This document shows positions 18,147-28,690 of a DNA stretch of 64,000 nt, piece by piece; the stretch's first letter is position 1, and each line of letters begins with the position of its first letter. The translations under genes were made by a program, and so were the position numbers. The stretch is from Alloyangia pacifica (lineage in GTDB: Bacteria; Pseudomonadota; Alphaproteobacteria; Rhodobacterales; Rhodobacteraceae), in assembly GCF_003111685.1 (NCBI RefSeq), contig NZ_CP022189.1, positions 2,310,001 through 2,374,000 on the forward strand, given 5' to 3'. The notes beneath the pieces were generated by a model that did not search any database, was not told the origin of the DNA, and saw only the letters and a list, made by a program, of their open reading frames with translations.

Positions 18147-19340
18147 ATGAACATCCATGAATATCAGGCGAAAGCGCTCCTGCGCGAATACGGCTGCCCG
18201 GTTTCGGACGGCCGCGTCGTGCTCAGCGCCAACGAAGCCAAGTCCGCTGCCGGCGAGCTCGACGGTCCGCTCTGGGTCGTCAAGGCACAGATCCACGCAG
18301 GTGGCCGCGGCAAGGGCAAGTTCAAGGAAGCCGAAGCTGGCGAGAAGGGCGGCGTCCGTCTTGCCAAGTCGGTGGAAGAGGCGGCTGAGGAAGCCAAGAA
18401 GATGCTTGGCAAGACCCTGGTGACCCACCAGACCGGCCCGGCCGGCAAGCAGGTCAATCGCATCTACATCGAAGACGGCTCGGACATCGAGCGCGAACTC
18501 TATCTCGCCCTGCTCGTCGACCGCGTCACCTCGCGTGTGTCCTTCGTCTGCTCCACCGAAGGCGGCATGGACATCGAGGAAGTCGCAGCCTCGACCCCCG
18601 AGAAGATCCTGTCGTTCTCCGTCGACCCGGCCACCGGCTACCAGCCGTTCCACGGCCGCCGCGTCGCCTTCGCGCTCGGCCTCGAAGGCCCGGCGATGAA
18701 GCAGTGCGTGAAGCTGATGGGTCAGCTCTACAAGGCCTTCATCGAGAAGGACATGGAGATGCTGGAGATCAACCCGCTGATCCTCATGCCCGGCGGCAAC
18801 CTCAAGGTTCTCGACGCCAAGCTCGGCTTCGACGGCAACGCCATGTACCGCCAGCCCGACATCGCCAACCTGCGCGACGAGACCGAGGAAGACGCCAAGG
18901 AACTCGAAGCCTCCAAGTACGACCTCAACTACATCGCTCTGGATGGTGAGATCGGCTGCATGGTGAACGGCGCGGGCCTTGCCATGGCGACCATGGACAT
19001 CATCAAGCTCTACGGTGCCGAGCCGGCCAACTTCCTCGACGTGGGTGGCGGCGCCACCAAGGAGAAAGTGACCGAGGCGTTCAAGATCATCACCTCGGAC
19101 AAGAACGTCAAAGGCATCCTCGTGAACATCTTCGGCGGCATCATGCGCTGCGACGTGATCGCCGAGGGCGTGATCGCCGCGGTCAAGGAAGTGGGCCTGC
19201 AGGTTCCGCTCGTCGTCCGCCTCGAAGGCACCAACGTTGAGCTTGGCAAGAAGATCATCAACGAGTCCGGCCTGGACGTGATCGCTGCCGACAACCTCTC
19301 CGACGGCGCCGAGAAGATCGTGAAAGCGGTCAAGGGCTGA
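18147..19340 (+). CDS. sucC: succinyl-CoA synthetase (ADP-forming) beta subunit
   Basis: A 397-aa subunit with an N-terminal ATP-grasp domain ([16 protein letters not shown] start, [14 protein letters not shown] near residue 50) and a C-terminal CoA-ligase domain ([16 protein letters not shown]). With SucD it makes ATP from succinyl-CoA. It is the first gene of the sucCDAB unit, behind the paired operator at 18005-18035. Confidence 0.98.
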   Translation: MNIHEYQAKALLREYGCPVSDGRVVLSANEAKSAAGELDGPLWVVKAQIHAGGRGKGKFKEAEAGEKGGVRLAKSVEEAAEEAKKMLGKTLVTHQTGPAGKQVNRIYIEDGSDIERELYLALLVDRVTSRVSFVCSTEGGMDIEEVAASTPEKILSFSVDPATGYQPFHGRRVAFALGLEGPAMKQCVKLMGQLYKAFIEKDMEMLEINPLILMPGGNLKVLDAKLGFDGNAMYRQPDIANLRDETEEDAKELEASKYDLNYIALDGEIGCMVNGAGLAMATMDIIKLYGAEPANFLDVGGGATKEKVTEAFKIITSDKNVKGILVNIFGGIMRCDVIAEGVIAAVKEVGLQVPLVVRLEGTNVELGKKIINESGLDVIAADNLSDGAEKIVKAVKG

Positions 19341-19419
19341 TGCGTCTGGGGGCGCCGCGGCGCTCCCTTCCCGGAATTCTGGCTGCGCCCGCCGCAGCGA
19401 CAATCAGGAGAACGCCACA

Positions 19420-20304
19420 ATGGCAGTCCTCGTTAACGAAAACACCAAAGTCATCTGCCAGGGCCTGACCGGCTCGCAGGGCACCTTCCACACCGAGCAG
19501 GCCATCGCTTACGGCACCAAGATGGTCGGCGGCGTAACCCCCGGCAAAGGCGGCCAGGAGCACCTTGGCCTGCCGGTGTTCAACTCGGTCCACGAAGCCA
19601 AGCACGTGACCGAAGCCAACGCTTCGGTGATCTACGTGCCGCCGCCCTTCGCCGCGGACTCGATCCTCGAAGCCATCGACGCCGAGATCGAGCTGATCAT
19701 CTGCATCACCGAGGGCATTCCCGTCCTCGACATGATGAAGGTGAAGCGCGCTCTGGTCGACAGCAAGTCGCGCCTGATCGGCCCGAACTGCCCGGGTGTC
19801 ATCACCCCCGACGCCTGCAAGATCGGCATCATGCCCGGCCACATCCACAAGCGTGGCTCGGTCGGCGTGGTCTCGCGCTCGGGCACGCTGACCTATGAAG
19901 CCGTGAAGCAGACCACCGACATGGGCCTCGGCCAGTCGACGGCCGTCGGCATCGGCGGCGACCCCATCAAGGGCACCGAGCACATCGACGTGCTGGACAT
20001 GTTCCTCGACGATCCGGAAACCCAGTCGATCATCATGATCGGTGAGATCGGTGGTTCGGCGGAAGAGGAAGCCGCTGAGTTCCTCGCCGAGCAAAAGAAA
20101 AAGGGCCGCTGGAAGCCGACCGCCGGTTTCATCGCGGGCCGCACCGCTCCTCCGGGACGCCGTATGGGCCACGCTGGCGCGATCGTCGCCGGTGGCAAGG
20201 GCGACGCCGAGTCCAAGATCGAGGCGATGAAATCCGCCGGCATCGTGGTCGCGGACAGCCCGGCTACGCTTGGTGAGGCTGTAATGAAGGCCATCAAAGC
20301 CTAA
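19420..20304 (+). CDS. sucD: succinyl-CoA synthetase alpha subunit
   Basis: A 294-aa subunit. CoA-binding Rossmann domain at the N-terminus ([17 protein letters not shown]) and the phosphorylated His251 in [12 protein letters not shown]. Starts 79 nt after sucC behind AGGAG. Two GC hairpins follow before sucA. Confidence 0.98.
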   Translation: MAVLVNENTKVICQGLTGSQGTFHTEQAIAYGTKMVGGVTPGKGGQEHLGLPVFNSVHEAKHVTEANASVIYVPPPFAADSILEAIDAEIELIICITEGIPVLDMMKVKRALVDSKSRLIGPNCPGVITPDACKIGIMPGHIHKRGSVGVVSRSGTLTYEAVKQTTDMGLGQSTAVGIGGDPIKGTEHIDVLDMFLDDPETQSIIMIGEIGGSAEEEAAEFLAEQKKKGRWKPTAGFIAGRTAPPGRRMGHAGAIVAGGKGDAESKIEAMKSAGIVVADSPATLGEAVMKAIKA

Positions 20305-20314
20305 GTAGAACTCA

Positions 20315-20407
20315 GCGGGGCGGCATTGCCCGCCCCGCGCCCCCGCAAGGGTTCCGGCCCGAACACCGCCCGGAGCATCATGACGGGGGCCTTTCCCGAA
20401 GGCCCCC
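20315..20407 (+). other. two intercistronic hairpins between sucD and sucA
   Basis: Hairpin 1: GCGGGGCGG (20315-20323) with CCGCCCCGC (20330-20338). Hairpin 2: GGGGGCCTT (20385-20393) with AAGGCCCCC (20399-20407), loop TCCCG. Neither has a U-tract, so partial termination or mRNA end protection is more likely than full termination. Confidence 0.65.
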
Positions 20408-20447
20408 TCCTGCTGCTTCAACGATCGGTCAGAAAGGAATACGCGCG

Positions 20448-23417
20448 ATGACGGATCAAGGCTCGAATGACCAGTTCCACGCCCTCAGCTTCATGCAGGG
20501 TGCGAACGCGGAATATCTCGAACAGATGTACGCCCGCTACGCGAACGACCCCTCCGCGGTGGACGAGGCGTGGAACGAGTTCTTCAAACAGCTCGGCGAC
20601 GACGAGACCAGCGTGAAGGCCGAGGCGCAGGGCGCCTCCTGGGAGCGCGCCGACTGGCCGCCGACCCCGAACGACGACCTCACCGCCGCGATCACCGGCG
20701 AGTGGCCGCTGATGCCCGTCGCCGAGACCAAGGGCGCCGGCAAGAAGATCGCCGAGAAAGCCACCGAGAAGGGCGTCGCGGTCACCGACGATCAGATCAA
20801 GCGGGCAGTGCTCGACTCGATCCGAGCGCTGATGATCATCCGCGCGCACCGGATCCGCGGCCACCTCGCCGCCGATCTCGACCCGCTGGGCCTGCACGGC
20901 AAGGATCCGCACCCCGAGCTTGACCCCAAGGCCTACGGCTTCACCGAGGCCGACATGGACCGCCCGATCTTCATCGACAACGTGCTCGGCCTGCAGGTCG
21001 CCTCGATGCGCGAGATCATGGGCGTGCTCAAGCGCACCTACTGCGGCACCTTCGCGCTGCAGTACATGCACATCTCGGACCCCGAACAATCCGCCTGGCT
21101 CAAGGAGCGCATCGAGGGCTACGGCAAGGAAGTGAAATTCACCCGTGAGGGCCGCAAGGCGATCCTCAACAAGATGGTGGAAGCCGAGGGCTTCGAGAAG
21201 TTCCTGCACGTCAAGTACATGGGCACCAAGCGCTTCGGCCTCGACGGCGGCGAGTCGCTGATCCCCGCGATGGAGCAGATCATCAAGCGCGGCGGCAGCC
21301 TCGGCATCAAGGAAATCGTCTTCGGCATGCCGCACCGCGGCCGCCTGTCGGTGCTCGCCAACGTGCTGCAAAAGCCCTACCGCGCGATCTTCAACGAATT
21401 CCAGGGCGGCTCGTTCAAGCCCGAGGACGTGGACGGCTCCGGCGACGTGAAATACCACCTCGGCGCCTCTTCGGACCGCGAGTTCGACGGCAACAAGGTG
21501 CACCTGTCGCTGACCGCCAACCCCTCGCACCTCGAGGCGGTGAACCCGGTGGTTCTGGGCAAGGTCCGCGCCAAGCAGGACCAGCTCGGCGACACCGAGC
21601 GCACGCAGGTGCTGCCCGTGCTGCTGCATGGCGACGCGGCTTTTGCCGGCCAGGGCGTCGTGGCCGAGTGCTTTGCGCTCTCGGGCCTGCGCGGCCACCG
21701 CACCGGCGGCACCATCCACATCGTGGTGAACAACCAGATCGGCTTCACCACCGCGCCGCACTTCTCGCGCTCCTCGCCCTACCCCACCGACAACGCGCTG
21801 GTGGTCGAGGCGCCGATCTTCCACGTCAACGGTGACGACCCCGAGGCCGTGGTCCACGCCGCCAAGGTGGCGATCGAGTTCCGCCAGAAGTTCGGCAAGG
21901 ACGTGGTCATCGACATGTTCTGCTACCGTCGGTTCGGTCACAACGAGGGCGACGAGCCCATGTTCACCAACCCGATCATGTACAAGAAGATCAAGCAGCA
22001 GAAGACCACGCTGACGCTCTACACCGATCGCCTCGTCAAGGACGGTCTCATCCCCGAGGGCGAGATCGAGGACATGAAGGCGGCCTTCCAGGCGCACCTC
22101 AACGAGGAGTTCGAGGCCGGCAAGACCTACAAGCCGAACAAGGCAGACTGGCTTGACGGCCGCTGGTCGCACCTCGACGCGCAGAAGGAAGGCAACTACC
22201 AGCGCGGCGAGACGGCGATCGCGCCCGAGACCATGGCCGATGTCGGCAAGGGGCTGACCACCGTCCCCGAGGGCTTCCCGCTGCACAAGACCGTGGGCCG
22301 CTTCCTCGACGCGCGCTCGAAGATGTTCGAGACCGGTGAGGGCTTCGACTGGGCCACCGGCGAGGCACTGGCCTTCGGCTCGCTGCTGACCGAGGGCTAC
22401 CCGGTCCGCCTCGCGGGGCAGGACTCCACCCGCGGCACCTTCTCGCAGCGGCACTCGGGCCTCATCAACCAGGACAACGAAGAGCGCTACTACCCGCTCA
22501 ACAACATCCGCGAGGGCCAAGCCCGCTACGAGGTCATCGACTCGGCGCTGTCGGAATACGCGGTCTCGGGCTTCGAATACGGCTACTCGCTGGCCGAGCC
22601 CAACTCGCTCGTGCTCTGGGAAGCCCAGTTCGGCGACTTCGCCAACGGCGCGCAGATCATGTTCGACCAGTTCATCTCGTCGGGTGAATCGAAGTGGCTG
22701 CGCATGTCGGGCCTCGTGTGCCTGCTGCCGCACGGCTACGAAGGCCAGGGCCCCGAGCACAGCTCGGCCCGCCTCGAGCGCTTCTTGCAGATGTGCGGCC
22801 AGGACAACTGGATCGTGGCCAACGTCACGACCCCGGCCAACTACTTCCACATCCTGCGCCGCCAGCTGCACCGCAGCTACCGCAAGCCGCTGATCATGAT
22901 GACGCCGAAATCGCTTCTGCGTCACAAGCTGGCGGTTTCCGAAGCCAAGGACTTCGTCACCGGCTCCTCGTTCCACCGCGTCCTCTGGGACAGCGCGGAA
23001 TCGGGCGAGAGCGCGACCAAGCTGGTGGCCGACGACAAGATCAAGCGCGTCGTGATGTGCTCGGGCAAAGTCTATTACGACCTGCTCGAAGAGCGCGACG
23101 CCCGCGGCATCGACGATGTCTACCTGTTGCGGATCGAGCAGTTCTATCCCTTCCCGGCGATCTCGCTGGTCAAGGAGCTGGAACGCTTCAAGGGCGCCGA
23201 GATGGTGTGGTGCCAGGAAGAGCCCAAGAACCAGGGCGCCTGGACCTTCATCGAGCCCAATATCGAATGGGTGCTTGGCCGGATCGACGCCACGCACAAG
23301 CGGCCGGTCTACGTCGGCCGCGCCACCTCGGCCTCGCCCGCCACGGGTCTGGCCAGCCAGCACAAGGCACAGCAAGAGGCGCTTGTGAACGAAGCGCTGA
23401 CCATCGAAGGGAAATGA
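20448..23417 (+). CDS. sucA: 2-oxoglutarate dehydrogenase E1 component
   Basis: The 989-aa thiamine-diphosphate E1 subunit, which decarboxylates 2-oxoglutarate. The N-terminal peptide (about 12-55, [16 protein letters not shown]) is the E2-binding segment of SucA. The TPP site has [11 protein letters not shown] and [20 protein letters not shown]; the C-terminal transketolase-like domain contains [17 protein letters not shown]. It lies 4 nt before sucB. Confidence 0.98.
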   Translation: MTDQGSNDQFHALSFMQGANAEYLEQMYARYANDPSAVDEAWNEFFKQLGDDETSVKAEAQGASWERADWPPTPNDDLTAAITGEWPLMPVAETKGAGKKIAEKATEKGVAVTDDQIKRAVLDSIRALMIIRAHRIRGHLAADLDPLGLHGKDPHPELDPKAYGFTEADMDRPIFIDNVLGLQVASMREIMGVLKRTYCGTFALQYMHISDPEQSAWLKERIEGYGKEVKFTREGRKAILNKMVEAEGFEKFLHVKYMGTKRFGLDGGESLIPAMEQIIKRGGSLGIKEIVFGMPHRGRLSVLANVLQKPYRAIFNEFQGGSFKPEDVDGSGDVKYHLGASSDREFDGNKVHLSLTANPSHLEAVNPVVLGKVRAKQDQLGDTERTQVLPVLLHGDAAFAGQGVVAECFALSGLRGHRTGGTIHIVVNNQIGFTTAPHFSRSSPYPTDNALVVEAPIFHVNGDDPEAVVHAAKVAIEFRQKFGKDVVIDMFCYRRFGHNEGDEPMFTNPIMYKKIKQQKTTLTLYTDRLVKDGLIPEGEIEDMKAAFQAHLNEEFEAGKTYKPNKADWLDGRWSHLDAQKEGNYQRGETAIAPETMADVGKGLTTVPEGFPLHKTVGRFLDARSKMFETGEGFDWATGEALAFGSLLTEGYPVRLAGQDSTRGTFSQRHSGLINQDNEERYYPLNNIREGQARYEVIDSALSEYAVSGFEYGYSLAEPNSLVLWEAQFGDFANGAQIMFDQFISSGESKWLRMSGLVCLLPHGYEGQGPEHSSARLERFLQMCGQDNWIVANVTTPANYFHILRRQLHRSYRKPLIMMTPKSLLRHKLAVSEAKDFVTGSSFHRVLWDSAESGESATKLVADDKIKRVVMCSGKVYYDLLEERDARGIDDVYLLRIEQFYPFPAISLVKELERFKGAEMVWCQEEPKNQGAWTFIEPNIEWVLGRIDATHKRPVYVGRATSASPATGLASQHKAQQEALVNEALTIEGK

Positions 23418-23421
23418 AGCG

Positions 23422-24960
23422 ATGACGACCGAAGTGCGCGTCCCCACGCTGGGCGAATCCGTGACCGAAGCCACGGTGGCCACCTGGTTCAAGAAGCCCG
23501 GTGACTCCGTCGCCGTGGACGAGATGCTCTGCGAGCTCGAGACCGACAAGGTGACCGTCGAGGTTCCCTCCCCGGTCGCCGGTGTGCTCGCCGACATCGT
23601 GGCCAAGGAAGGCGACACCGTGGGCGTCGACGCCCTGCTCGCCAATGTCACCTCCGCGGGCGAAGCCGGCGCCGAGCAGGTCGAGGAACGCCCCTCGGCC
23701 AAGTCCGACAAGGCCGAAAAGTCCGGCGAGGCCCCCGCCTCCTCGGGCGGCGAAGAGGTCAAGGTGATGGTCCCCACGCTGGGCGAATCCGTCTCCGAAG
23801 CCACCGTCGCCACCTGGTTCAAGAAGGTCGGTGACACCGTCGCCGCTGACGAGATGCTCTGCGAGCTCGAGACCGACAAGGTCTCGGTCGAAGTGCCGGC
23901 GCCCGCCGCGGGCACGCTGACCGCGATCCTCGCCGAGGAAGGCGCCACCGTGCAGGCCGGCGGCCAGCTCGCCGTGCTTGGCGGCGCATCGGGTGCCGCC
24001 GCCCCCGCCGCAGAGGCGCCGACCCAGTACGACACGCCGCCCGCCGGCGATGGCAACGGCTCCAAGGACATTGAGGACTCTCCCGCCGGCAAGAAGGCCA
24101 TGGCCGAGGCTGGCATCAGCCGCGACCAGGTGCAGGGCTCGGGCAAGGATGGGCGCGTCATGAAGCATGACGTCTCCGCCGCGCTTGCTGCCGCCAAGTC
24201 GGCCCCGGCCGCCGCTGCCCCGACCGCCGCGCCGCGCGCGCCGGTTGCCGCCGAGGACGCCGCCCGCGAAGAGCGCGTCAAGATGACCCGCCTGCGCCAG
24301 ACCATCGCCAAGCGCCTCAAGGACGCGCAGAACACCGCGGCCATGCTGACCACCTATAACGAGGTGGACATGACCGAGGTGATGGCGCTGCGCAGCCAGT
24401 ACAAGGACCTCTTCGAGAAGAAGCACGGCGTGCGCCTCGGCTTCATGTCCTTCTTCACCAAGGCCTGCGTCCACGCGCTCAAGGAAGTCCCCGAGGTGAA
24501 CGCCGAGATCGACGGCACCGACGTGGTCTACAAGAACTTCGTGCATATGGGCATCGCCGCCGGCACGCCGCAGGGCCTCGTGGTTCCGGTGCTGCGCGAC
24601 GTCGACCAAAAGTCCTTTGCCGAGATCGAGAAAGAGATCAACGAGAAGGGCAAGCGCGCCCGTGACGGCAAGCTCTCGATGGCCGAGATGCAGGGCGGCA
24701 CCTTCACCATCTCCAACGGCGGTGTCTACGGCTCGCTGATGTCCTCGCCGATCCTGAACCCCCCGCAGTCGGGCATCCTCGGCATGCACAAGATCCAGGA
24801 TCGCCCGATGGCGATCAACGGCAAGGTCGAAATCCGCCCGATGATGTATCTGGCGCTGAGCTACGACCACCGCATCGTCGACGGCAAGGGCGCCGTGACC
24901 TTCCTGGTCCGCGTCAAGGAAGCCCTCGAGGATCCGCGCCGCCTGCTGATGGATCTCTGA
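23422..24960 (+). CDS. sucB: 2-oxoglutarate dehydrogenase E2, dihydrolipoyl succinyltransferase with two lipoyl domains
   Basis: A 512-aa E2 core enzyme. It carries two lipoyl domains (about residues 3-77 and 112-186) with lipoyl-lysines K43 and K153, both in ETDKV, then a peripheral E1/E3-binding domain (near 220-255, [12 protein letters not shown]) and the catalytic domain ending in the [11 protein letters not shown] active-site motif. Most E2o proteins have one lipoyl domain. The two copies here are close to identical in DNA over the ~125 nt around K43 and K153, offset 330 nt. Ala/Pro-rich linkers join the domains. Confidence 0.97.
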   Translation: MTTEVRVPTLGESVTEATVATWFKKPGDSVAVDEMLCELETDKVTVEVPSPVAGVLADIVAKEGDTVGVDALLANVTSAGEAGAEQVEERPSAKSDKAEKSGEAPASSGGEEVKVMVPTLGESVSEATVATWFKKVGDTVAADEMLCELETDKVSVEVPAPAAGTLTAILAEEGATVQAGGQLAVLGGASGAAAPAAEAPTQYDTPPAGDGNGSKDIEDSPAGKKAMAEAGISRDQVQGSGKDGRVMKHDVSAALAAAKSAPAAAAPTAAPRAPVAAEDAAREERVKMTRLRQTIAKRLKDAQNTAAMLTTYNEVDMTEVMALRSQYKDLFEKKHGVRLGFMSFFTKACVHALKEVPEVNAEIDGTDVVYKNFVHMGIAAGTPQGLVVPVLRDVDQKSFAEIEKEINEKGKRARDGKLSMAEMQGGTFTISNGGVYGSLMSSPILNPPQSGILGMHKIQDRPMAINGKVEIRPMMYLALSYDHRIVDGKGAVTFLVRVKEALEDPRRLLMDL

Positions 24961-24971
24961 TCCTCGGCCCT

Positions 24972-25032
24972 GGGGCGCCACGCCTGCGCCCCGCCCAAGA
25001 CATTGCCGCGCCCGGACCTGCCCGGGCGCGGC
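24972..25032 (+). other. two GC hairpins after sucB
   Basis: GGGGCGC (24972-24978) pairs with GCGCCCC (24986-24992), and GCCGCGCCCGG (25005-25015) with CCGGGCGCGGC (25022-25032). The second is an 11-bp perfect stem followed by CTTCC. They could terminate partially or protect the suc mRNA ahead of the small genes before lpd. Confidence 0.6.
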
Positions 25033-25069
25033 CTTCCAGAGCCCCGCGTGATCCCGAAGGGAGAGCAAG

Positions 25070-25303
25070 ATGAGCCAGCAGCTACTTCTCCGTTACGACC
25101 GTTTCGACGCAGACCGCTTCGATGCCGAGGCGGAATCCCGGGCCCAGGCCGGGCTTACCCTCCTGCAGCTCTGGATCGAAGGCAGCGCCGCGCATTGGGC
25201 GCTCTTCACCGTCAACGACGCCGACAAGGCGCGGGCCTGGATCGACCAGGAAACCGCCCTCGGCCACGGCCCCTCCGCGTCCCACATGCTGAGCACCGCA
25301 TGA
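25070..25303 (+). CDS. conserved 77-aa protein between sucB and lpd (unknown function)
   Basis: A small soluble protein of mixed alpha/beta character (LLLRYDRFDADRFDAEAESR at the start, WALFTVNDADKARAWIDQE in the middle). The ATG has AGGGAGAGCAAG upstream. The predicted C-terminus has HMLSTA; its stop overlaps the next start by 4 nt. No family is recognised; the tight coupling to the MAPEG gene and position inside the 2-oxoglutarate dehydrogenase cluster are its only context. Confidence 0.75.
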   Translation: MSQQLLLRYDRFDADRFDAEAESRAQAGLTLLQLWIEGSAAHWALFTVNDADKARAWIDQETALGHGPSASHMLSTA

Positions 25304-25695
25304 CGCCGGAACTGCTTGCACTAACCCTCGCGAGCCTGCTGCAGATGGCCCAGATGACGCTCTTCTCGGTTCTGGCGCAACGCCAGGTCGGCCCGCGCTA
25401 CGCCGCCTCGCCGCGCGACGAGGGCCGCGAGCTCACCGGTCTCGCCGGCCGCGCCCAGCGGGCGATGAACAACCATTTCGAGGGCCTGCTGCTCTTTGCC
25501 ATCGCAGTGATGGTCGTCACCTACACCGACAAGGGCAACAGCGTCACCGCCGCCTGCGCGCTGCTCTACCTGCTGGCCCGGATCGTCTACCTGCCCGCCT
25601 ACCTCTTCGGCTGGACGCCCTGGCGCTCGCTCATCTGGTTCGTCGGCTTCCTGGCGACCGCCGCCCTGCTGATCGCGGCCTTGGTGACCCCATGA
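25300..25695 (+). CDS. MAPEG family membrane protein
   Basis: A 131-aa protein with four hydrophobic helices and the MAPEG pattern, including AQRAMNNHFEGLLLFAIAVMV and ARIVYLPAYLFGWTPWRSLIWFVG. Eukaryotic relatives are glutathione- and eicosanoid-linked enzymes; bacterial members are mostly uncharacterised. Starts inside the stop of the 77-aa gene (ATGA), so the two form a pair. Why it sits between sucB and lpd is unclear. Confidence 0.88.
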   Translation: MTPELLALTLASLLQMAQMTLFSVLAQRQVGPRYAASPRDEGRELTGLAGRAQRAMNNHFEGLLLFAIAVMVVTYTDKGNSVTAACALLYLLARIVYLPAYLFGWTPWRSLIWFVGFLATAALLIAALVTP

Positions 25696-25743
25696 GGCGT
25701 CTGTCAGGCCGAAGCATCCAGAGGGCGCCCACCGCAGGTGGAC

Positions 25744-25822
25744 GGGGGCAGAGCCCCCTCCGCGCCAGCGCCCGCCCCGCATCCTCATCTGCATGGTTTG
25801 TGCATGCCGTGTGCATGCCCCG
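25744..25822 (+). promoter_or_regulatory. hairpin and 11-bp-phased TGCATG repeats before lpd
   Basis: A hairpin GGGGGC-AGA-GCCCCC lies at 25744-25758. Downstream, TGCATG occurs at 25790, 25801 and 25812, exactly 11 bp apart, with partial similarity continuing over each 11-bp unit (TGCATGGTTTG, TGCATGCCGTG, TGCATGCCCCG). The array ends 31 nt before the lpd ATG. One repeat per helical turn suggests a protein-binding array or an mRNA leader feature. Confidence 0.5.
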
Positions 25823-25853
25823 TGCCTTCAGAAATACCCGATAGGAGACCCCA

Positions 25854-27248
25854 ATGGCACAATACGACGTCATCGTGATCGGCGCCGGCCCGGGCGGCTA
25901 CGTGGCCGCCATCCGCTGCGCCCAGCTCGGCCTCAAGACCGCCTGCGTCGAGGGCCGCGAGACCCTCGGCGGCACCTGCCTGAACGTGGGCTGCATTCCC
26001 TCCAAGGCGCTGCTGCACGCTTCGCACCAGCTGCACGAGGCAGAGCACAACTTCGCCAAGATGGGCCTCAAGGGCGCCGCGCCAAAGGTCGACTGGAAGC
26101 AGATGCTCGCCTACAAGGACGACGTGATCGGCCAGAACACCAAGGGCATCGAATTCCTGTTCAAGAAGAACAAGATCGACTGGCTCAAGGGCTGGGGCTC
26201 GATCCCCGAGGCCGGCAAGGTCAAGGTCGGTGACGAGGTCCATGAGGCGAAGAACATCATCATCGCCACCGGCTCCGTGCCCGCTTCCGTGCCCGGCGCC
26301 GAGGTCGAGGTCGACGAAAAGATCGTCGTCACCTCCACCGGCGCGCTCGAGCTCGGCAAGATCCCCAAGAAGATGGTGGTCATCGGCGCCGGCGTGATCG
26401 GCCTCGAGATGGGATCGGTCTATGCCCGCCTCGGCACCGAGGTCGAGGTGATCGAATTCCTCGACGCCATCACCCCCGGCATGGACGCCGAGGTGCAGAA
26501 GACCTTCCAGAAGCTGCTCAGCAAGCAGGGCCTGAAGTTCACCATGGGCGCGGCCGTCTCCAAGGTCGAGACCAAGGACGGCAAGGCCACCGTGAGCTAC
26601 AAGCTGCGCAAGGACGACAGCGAGCACAGCACCGAAGCCGACGTGGTGCTCTGCGCCACCGGCCGCGCGCCCTACACCGACGGGCTCGGCCTCGAGGCGC
26701 TCGGCGTGAAGCTGACCAAGCGCGGCCAGATCGAAACCGACGGCCACTGGCAGACCGCGGTCAAGGGCATCTACGCCATCGGCGACGCCATCGAGGGCCC
26801 GATGCTGGCCCACAAGGCCGAGGACGAAGGCATGGCCTGCGCCGAGGTCATCGCCGGCAAGGCGGGCCATGTGAACTACGACGTGATCCCGGGCGTGATC
26901 TACACCCATCCCGAAGTCGCCTCGGTCGGCAAGACCGAGCAGCAACTCAAGGAAGAGGGCCGCGCCTACAAGGTCGGCAAGTTCTCCTTCATGGGCAACG
27001 GTCGTGCCAAGGCCGTCTTTGCCGGTGACGGCTTCGTCAAGCTGATCGTCGACAAGGACACCGACCGCGTGCTCGGCTGCCACATCATCGGCCCGGCGGC
27101 TGGCGACCTGATCCACGAGATCTGCGTGGCGATGGAATTCGGCGCTTCGGCCGAGGATGTCGCGCTGACCTGCCACGCGCACCCGACCTTCTCGGAAGCG
27201 GTGCGTGAGGCGGCCCTGGCCTGCGGCGACGGCGCGATCCACGCCTGA
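25854..27248 (+). CDS. lpd: dihydrolipoyl dehydrogenase (E3)
   Basis: A 464-aa flavoprotein that reoxidises dihydrolipoyl groups of the E2 subunit using NAD+. FAD-binding [16 protein letters not shown] near residue 8, redox disulfide Cys42-Cys47 in [12 protein letters not shown]-binding [15 protein letters not shown], and the C-terminal His-Glu active site in [13 protein letters not shown]. It is last in the cluster and ends in a strong terminator. Confidence 0.98.
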   Translation: MAQYDVIVIGAGPGGYVAAIRCAQLGLKTACVEGRETLGGTCLNVGCIPSKALLHASHQLHEAEHNFAKMGLKGAAPKVDWKQMLAYKDDVIGQNTKGIEFLFKKNKIDWLKGWGSIPEAGKVKVGDEVHEAKNIIIATGSVPASVPGAEVEVDEKIVVTSTGALELGKIPKKMVVIGAGVIGLEMGSVYARLGTEVEVIEFLDAITPGMDAEVQKTFQKLLSKQGLKFTMGAAVSKVETKDGKATVSYKLRKDDSEHSTEADVVLCATGRAPYTDGLGLEALGVKLTKRGQIETDGHWQTAVKGIYAIGDAIEGPMLAHKAEDEGMACAEVIAGKAGHVNYDVIPGVIYTHPEVASVGKTEQQLKEEGRAYKVGKFSFMGNGRAKAVFAGDGFVKLIVDKDTDRVLGCHIIGPAAGDLIHEICVAMEFGASAEDVALTCHAHPTFSEAVREAALACGDGAIHA

Positions 27249-27268
27249 TCGGATCTGCAACAGCAGGA

Positions 27269-27300
27269 AAGGCCCCCGAGCAACGCTTGGGGGCCTTTTC
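27269..27300 (+). terminator. intrinsic terminator after lpd
   Basis: AAGGCCCCC (27269-27277) pairs with GGGGGCCTT (27289-27297), extended inward by AGC/GCT with one G-U pair, then TTTTC. It closes the mdh-suc-lpd region. Confidence 0.9.
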
Positions 27301-27367
27301 CGTTTCCCCCTCCCCCGAGCTCGCACCGCCTGCTAGGCTCCGCGGCATCCCCGGGAAGGAGGCCGCG

Positions 27368-27988
27368 ATGATCACCGACAGCACTGCCTATTTTACCCAA
27401 GGCTGCGGCCGCTGCGCGCGCTTTGCCACCGCCGACTGCGCCACCCGCATCTGGGCCGAGGGCCTGGCCGAGCTGCGTACCATCTGCCTCGCTTCGGGTC
27501 TTGGGGAAACCGCGAAATGGGGACATCCCGTCTATGTGGAAGCAGAGCGCAACGTCGCGCTGATCGGTGCCTTCCGGGATGATTTCACGCTCAGTTTCTT
27601 CAACCCGGCCCTGATGAAAGATCCCGAGCGCGTGCTCGAGCGGCAAGGCCCCAACACCCGCCATCCCAACGTGATCCGCTTCGCGTCGGCGGTGCAGGTC
27701 GGCGAGATGCGCCCGGTGCTCGAAGCCTATCTGGCCGAGGCGCGGGCCTATGCCGCGCAGGGGCTCCGCCCGCCGAAGGAGGAGGTCGCGCTGGAGCTGC
27801 CCGAGGAGCTCGCCGCCGCGCTCGATGCCGATCCCGAGCTGGCCGAGGCCTTCCATGCGCTCACCCCGGGGCGGCAGAAAAGCCACGCCCTGCAGATCGG
27901 CGGCGCGAAAAAGGTCGACACCCGGCTGGCCCGTCTCGAGAAGCTGCGACCGCTCATACTCGCCGGCAAGGACGCGCTCGGCCGCTGA
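27368..27988 (+). CDS. YdeI family (DUF1801-type) protein
   Basis: A 206-aa soluble protein. The N-terminal half has the DUF1801 pattern (LAELRTICLASGLGETAKWGHPVYV, FNPALMKDPE) and the C-terminal half is a basic-acidic helical region typical of YdeI/OmpD-associated proteins (TPGRQKSHALQIGGAKKVDTRLARLEK). The biochemical role is not known. Start at 27368 follows AAGGAGG. Monocistronic and convergent with the PNPOx gene. Confidence 0.85.
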   Translation: MITDSTAYFTQGCGRCARFATADCATRIWAEGLAELRTICLASGLGETAKWGHPVYVEAERNVALIGAFRDDFTLSFFNPALMKDPERVLERQGPNTRHPNVIRFASAVQVGEMRPVLEAYLAEARAYAAQGLRPPKEEVALELPEELAAALDADPELAEAFHALTPGRQKSHALQIGGAKKVDTRLARLEKLRPLILAGKDALGR

Positions 27989-28084
27989 ACGTCCAGAGGC
28001 CAGCGCGTACGTTACCGGAGAAGGATCCGAGCCCCGTCAGCTGGGCGCCGGGTGAGACCAGATTTGGTGGAAGCCGTCAGTCGC

Positions 28085-28690
28085 TCACCACAGGCTCTTT
28101 GCGGCGCGCTCCGGCCATTCGCGGTCGTAGGCCTCTCCGTCGGTCGCGCCCTGCGTGGCTTCGGCCAGGAACTGACCGATGGTCGGCAGCCCCGCGCTCT
28201 CGTCGCCCGAGACCCAGGTGCCGGCGCGCAGCAGCGCGCGGGCGCATTGGGTGTAGATCTCGGCGATCTCGACGATCAGCACGGTCGCGGGCAGCTTGCC
28301 GTCCTTGCCAAAACGCCCGCGGAGGGCCTCGTCATCGGTCAGCCAACCGTTCCCGTTCACCCGCACCACGTTGTTGCTGCCGGGCACGAAGAACATCAGC
28401 GAGACCCGCCCGTCCTCGACCACGTTGCGCAGCGAGTCGAGCCGGTTGTTGCCGCGCCAGTCGGGCATGGCCAGTGTGCCCGGATCGAGCTCCAGCACCA
28501 CCGGGCCGTCGTCGCCGCGCGGCGAGGCATCGGTGCCCGCGGGCCCCACGGTGCTTAGCACGCAGAGTTTCGAGGCCGCGATCCACCTGCGATAGAGCGG
28601 CGTCATGCGCCGCACCACCTTTTCGATCGACGCGCCAGCCGCCGTGCCGTAGAGCGCCTCGAGCGCGTCGATGTTCTCAATCTTCCGCAT
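28085..28690 (-). CDS. pyridoxamine 5'-phosphate oxidase-related FMN protein
   Basis: A 201-aa PNPOx-like split-barrel flavoprotein. It has KLCVLSTVGPAGTDASPRGD near residue 42 and SLMFFVPGSNNVVRVNGNG near 97, which form the FMN/cofactor barrel; this is the uncharacterised F420/FMN-type subgroup, not PdxH. Its start overlaps the end of plsC by 14 nt, placing it last in the ftsE-ftsX-plsC unit. Confidence 0.87.
   Translation of the reverse strand: MRKIENIDALEALYGTAAGASIEKVVRRMTPLYRRWIAASKLCVLSTVGPAGTDASPRGDDGPVVLELDPGTLAMPDWRGNNRLDSLRNVVEDGRVSLMFFVPGSNNVVRVNGNGWLTDDEALRGRFGKDGKLPATVLIVEIAEIYTQCARALLRAGTWVSGDESAGLPTIGQFLAEATQGATDGEAYDREWPERAAKSLW

Noticed and set aside
20418..24353. 1311-codon open frame on the minus strand across sucA-sucB
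   Set aside because: Antisense to two clearly identified enzymes; low-complexity His/Arg/Gly-rich translation with no domain. A product of high GC3 in the real genes.
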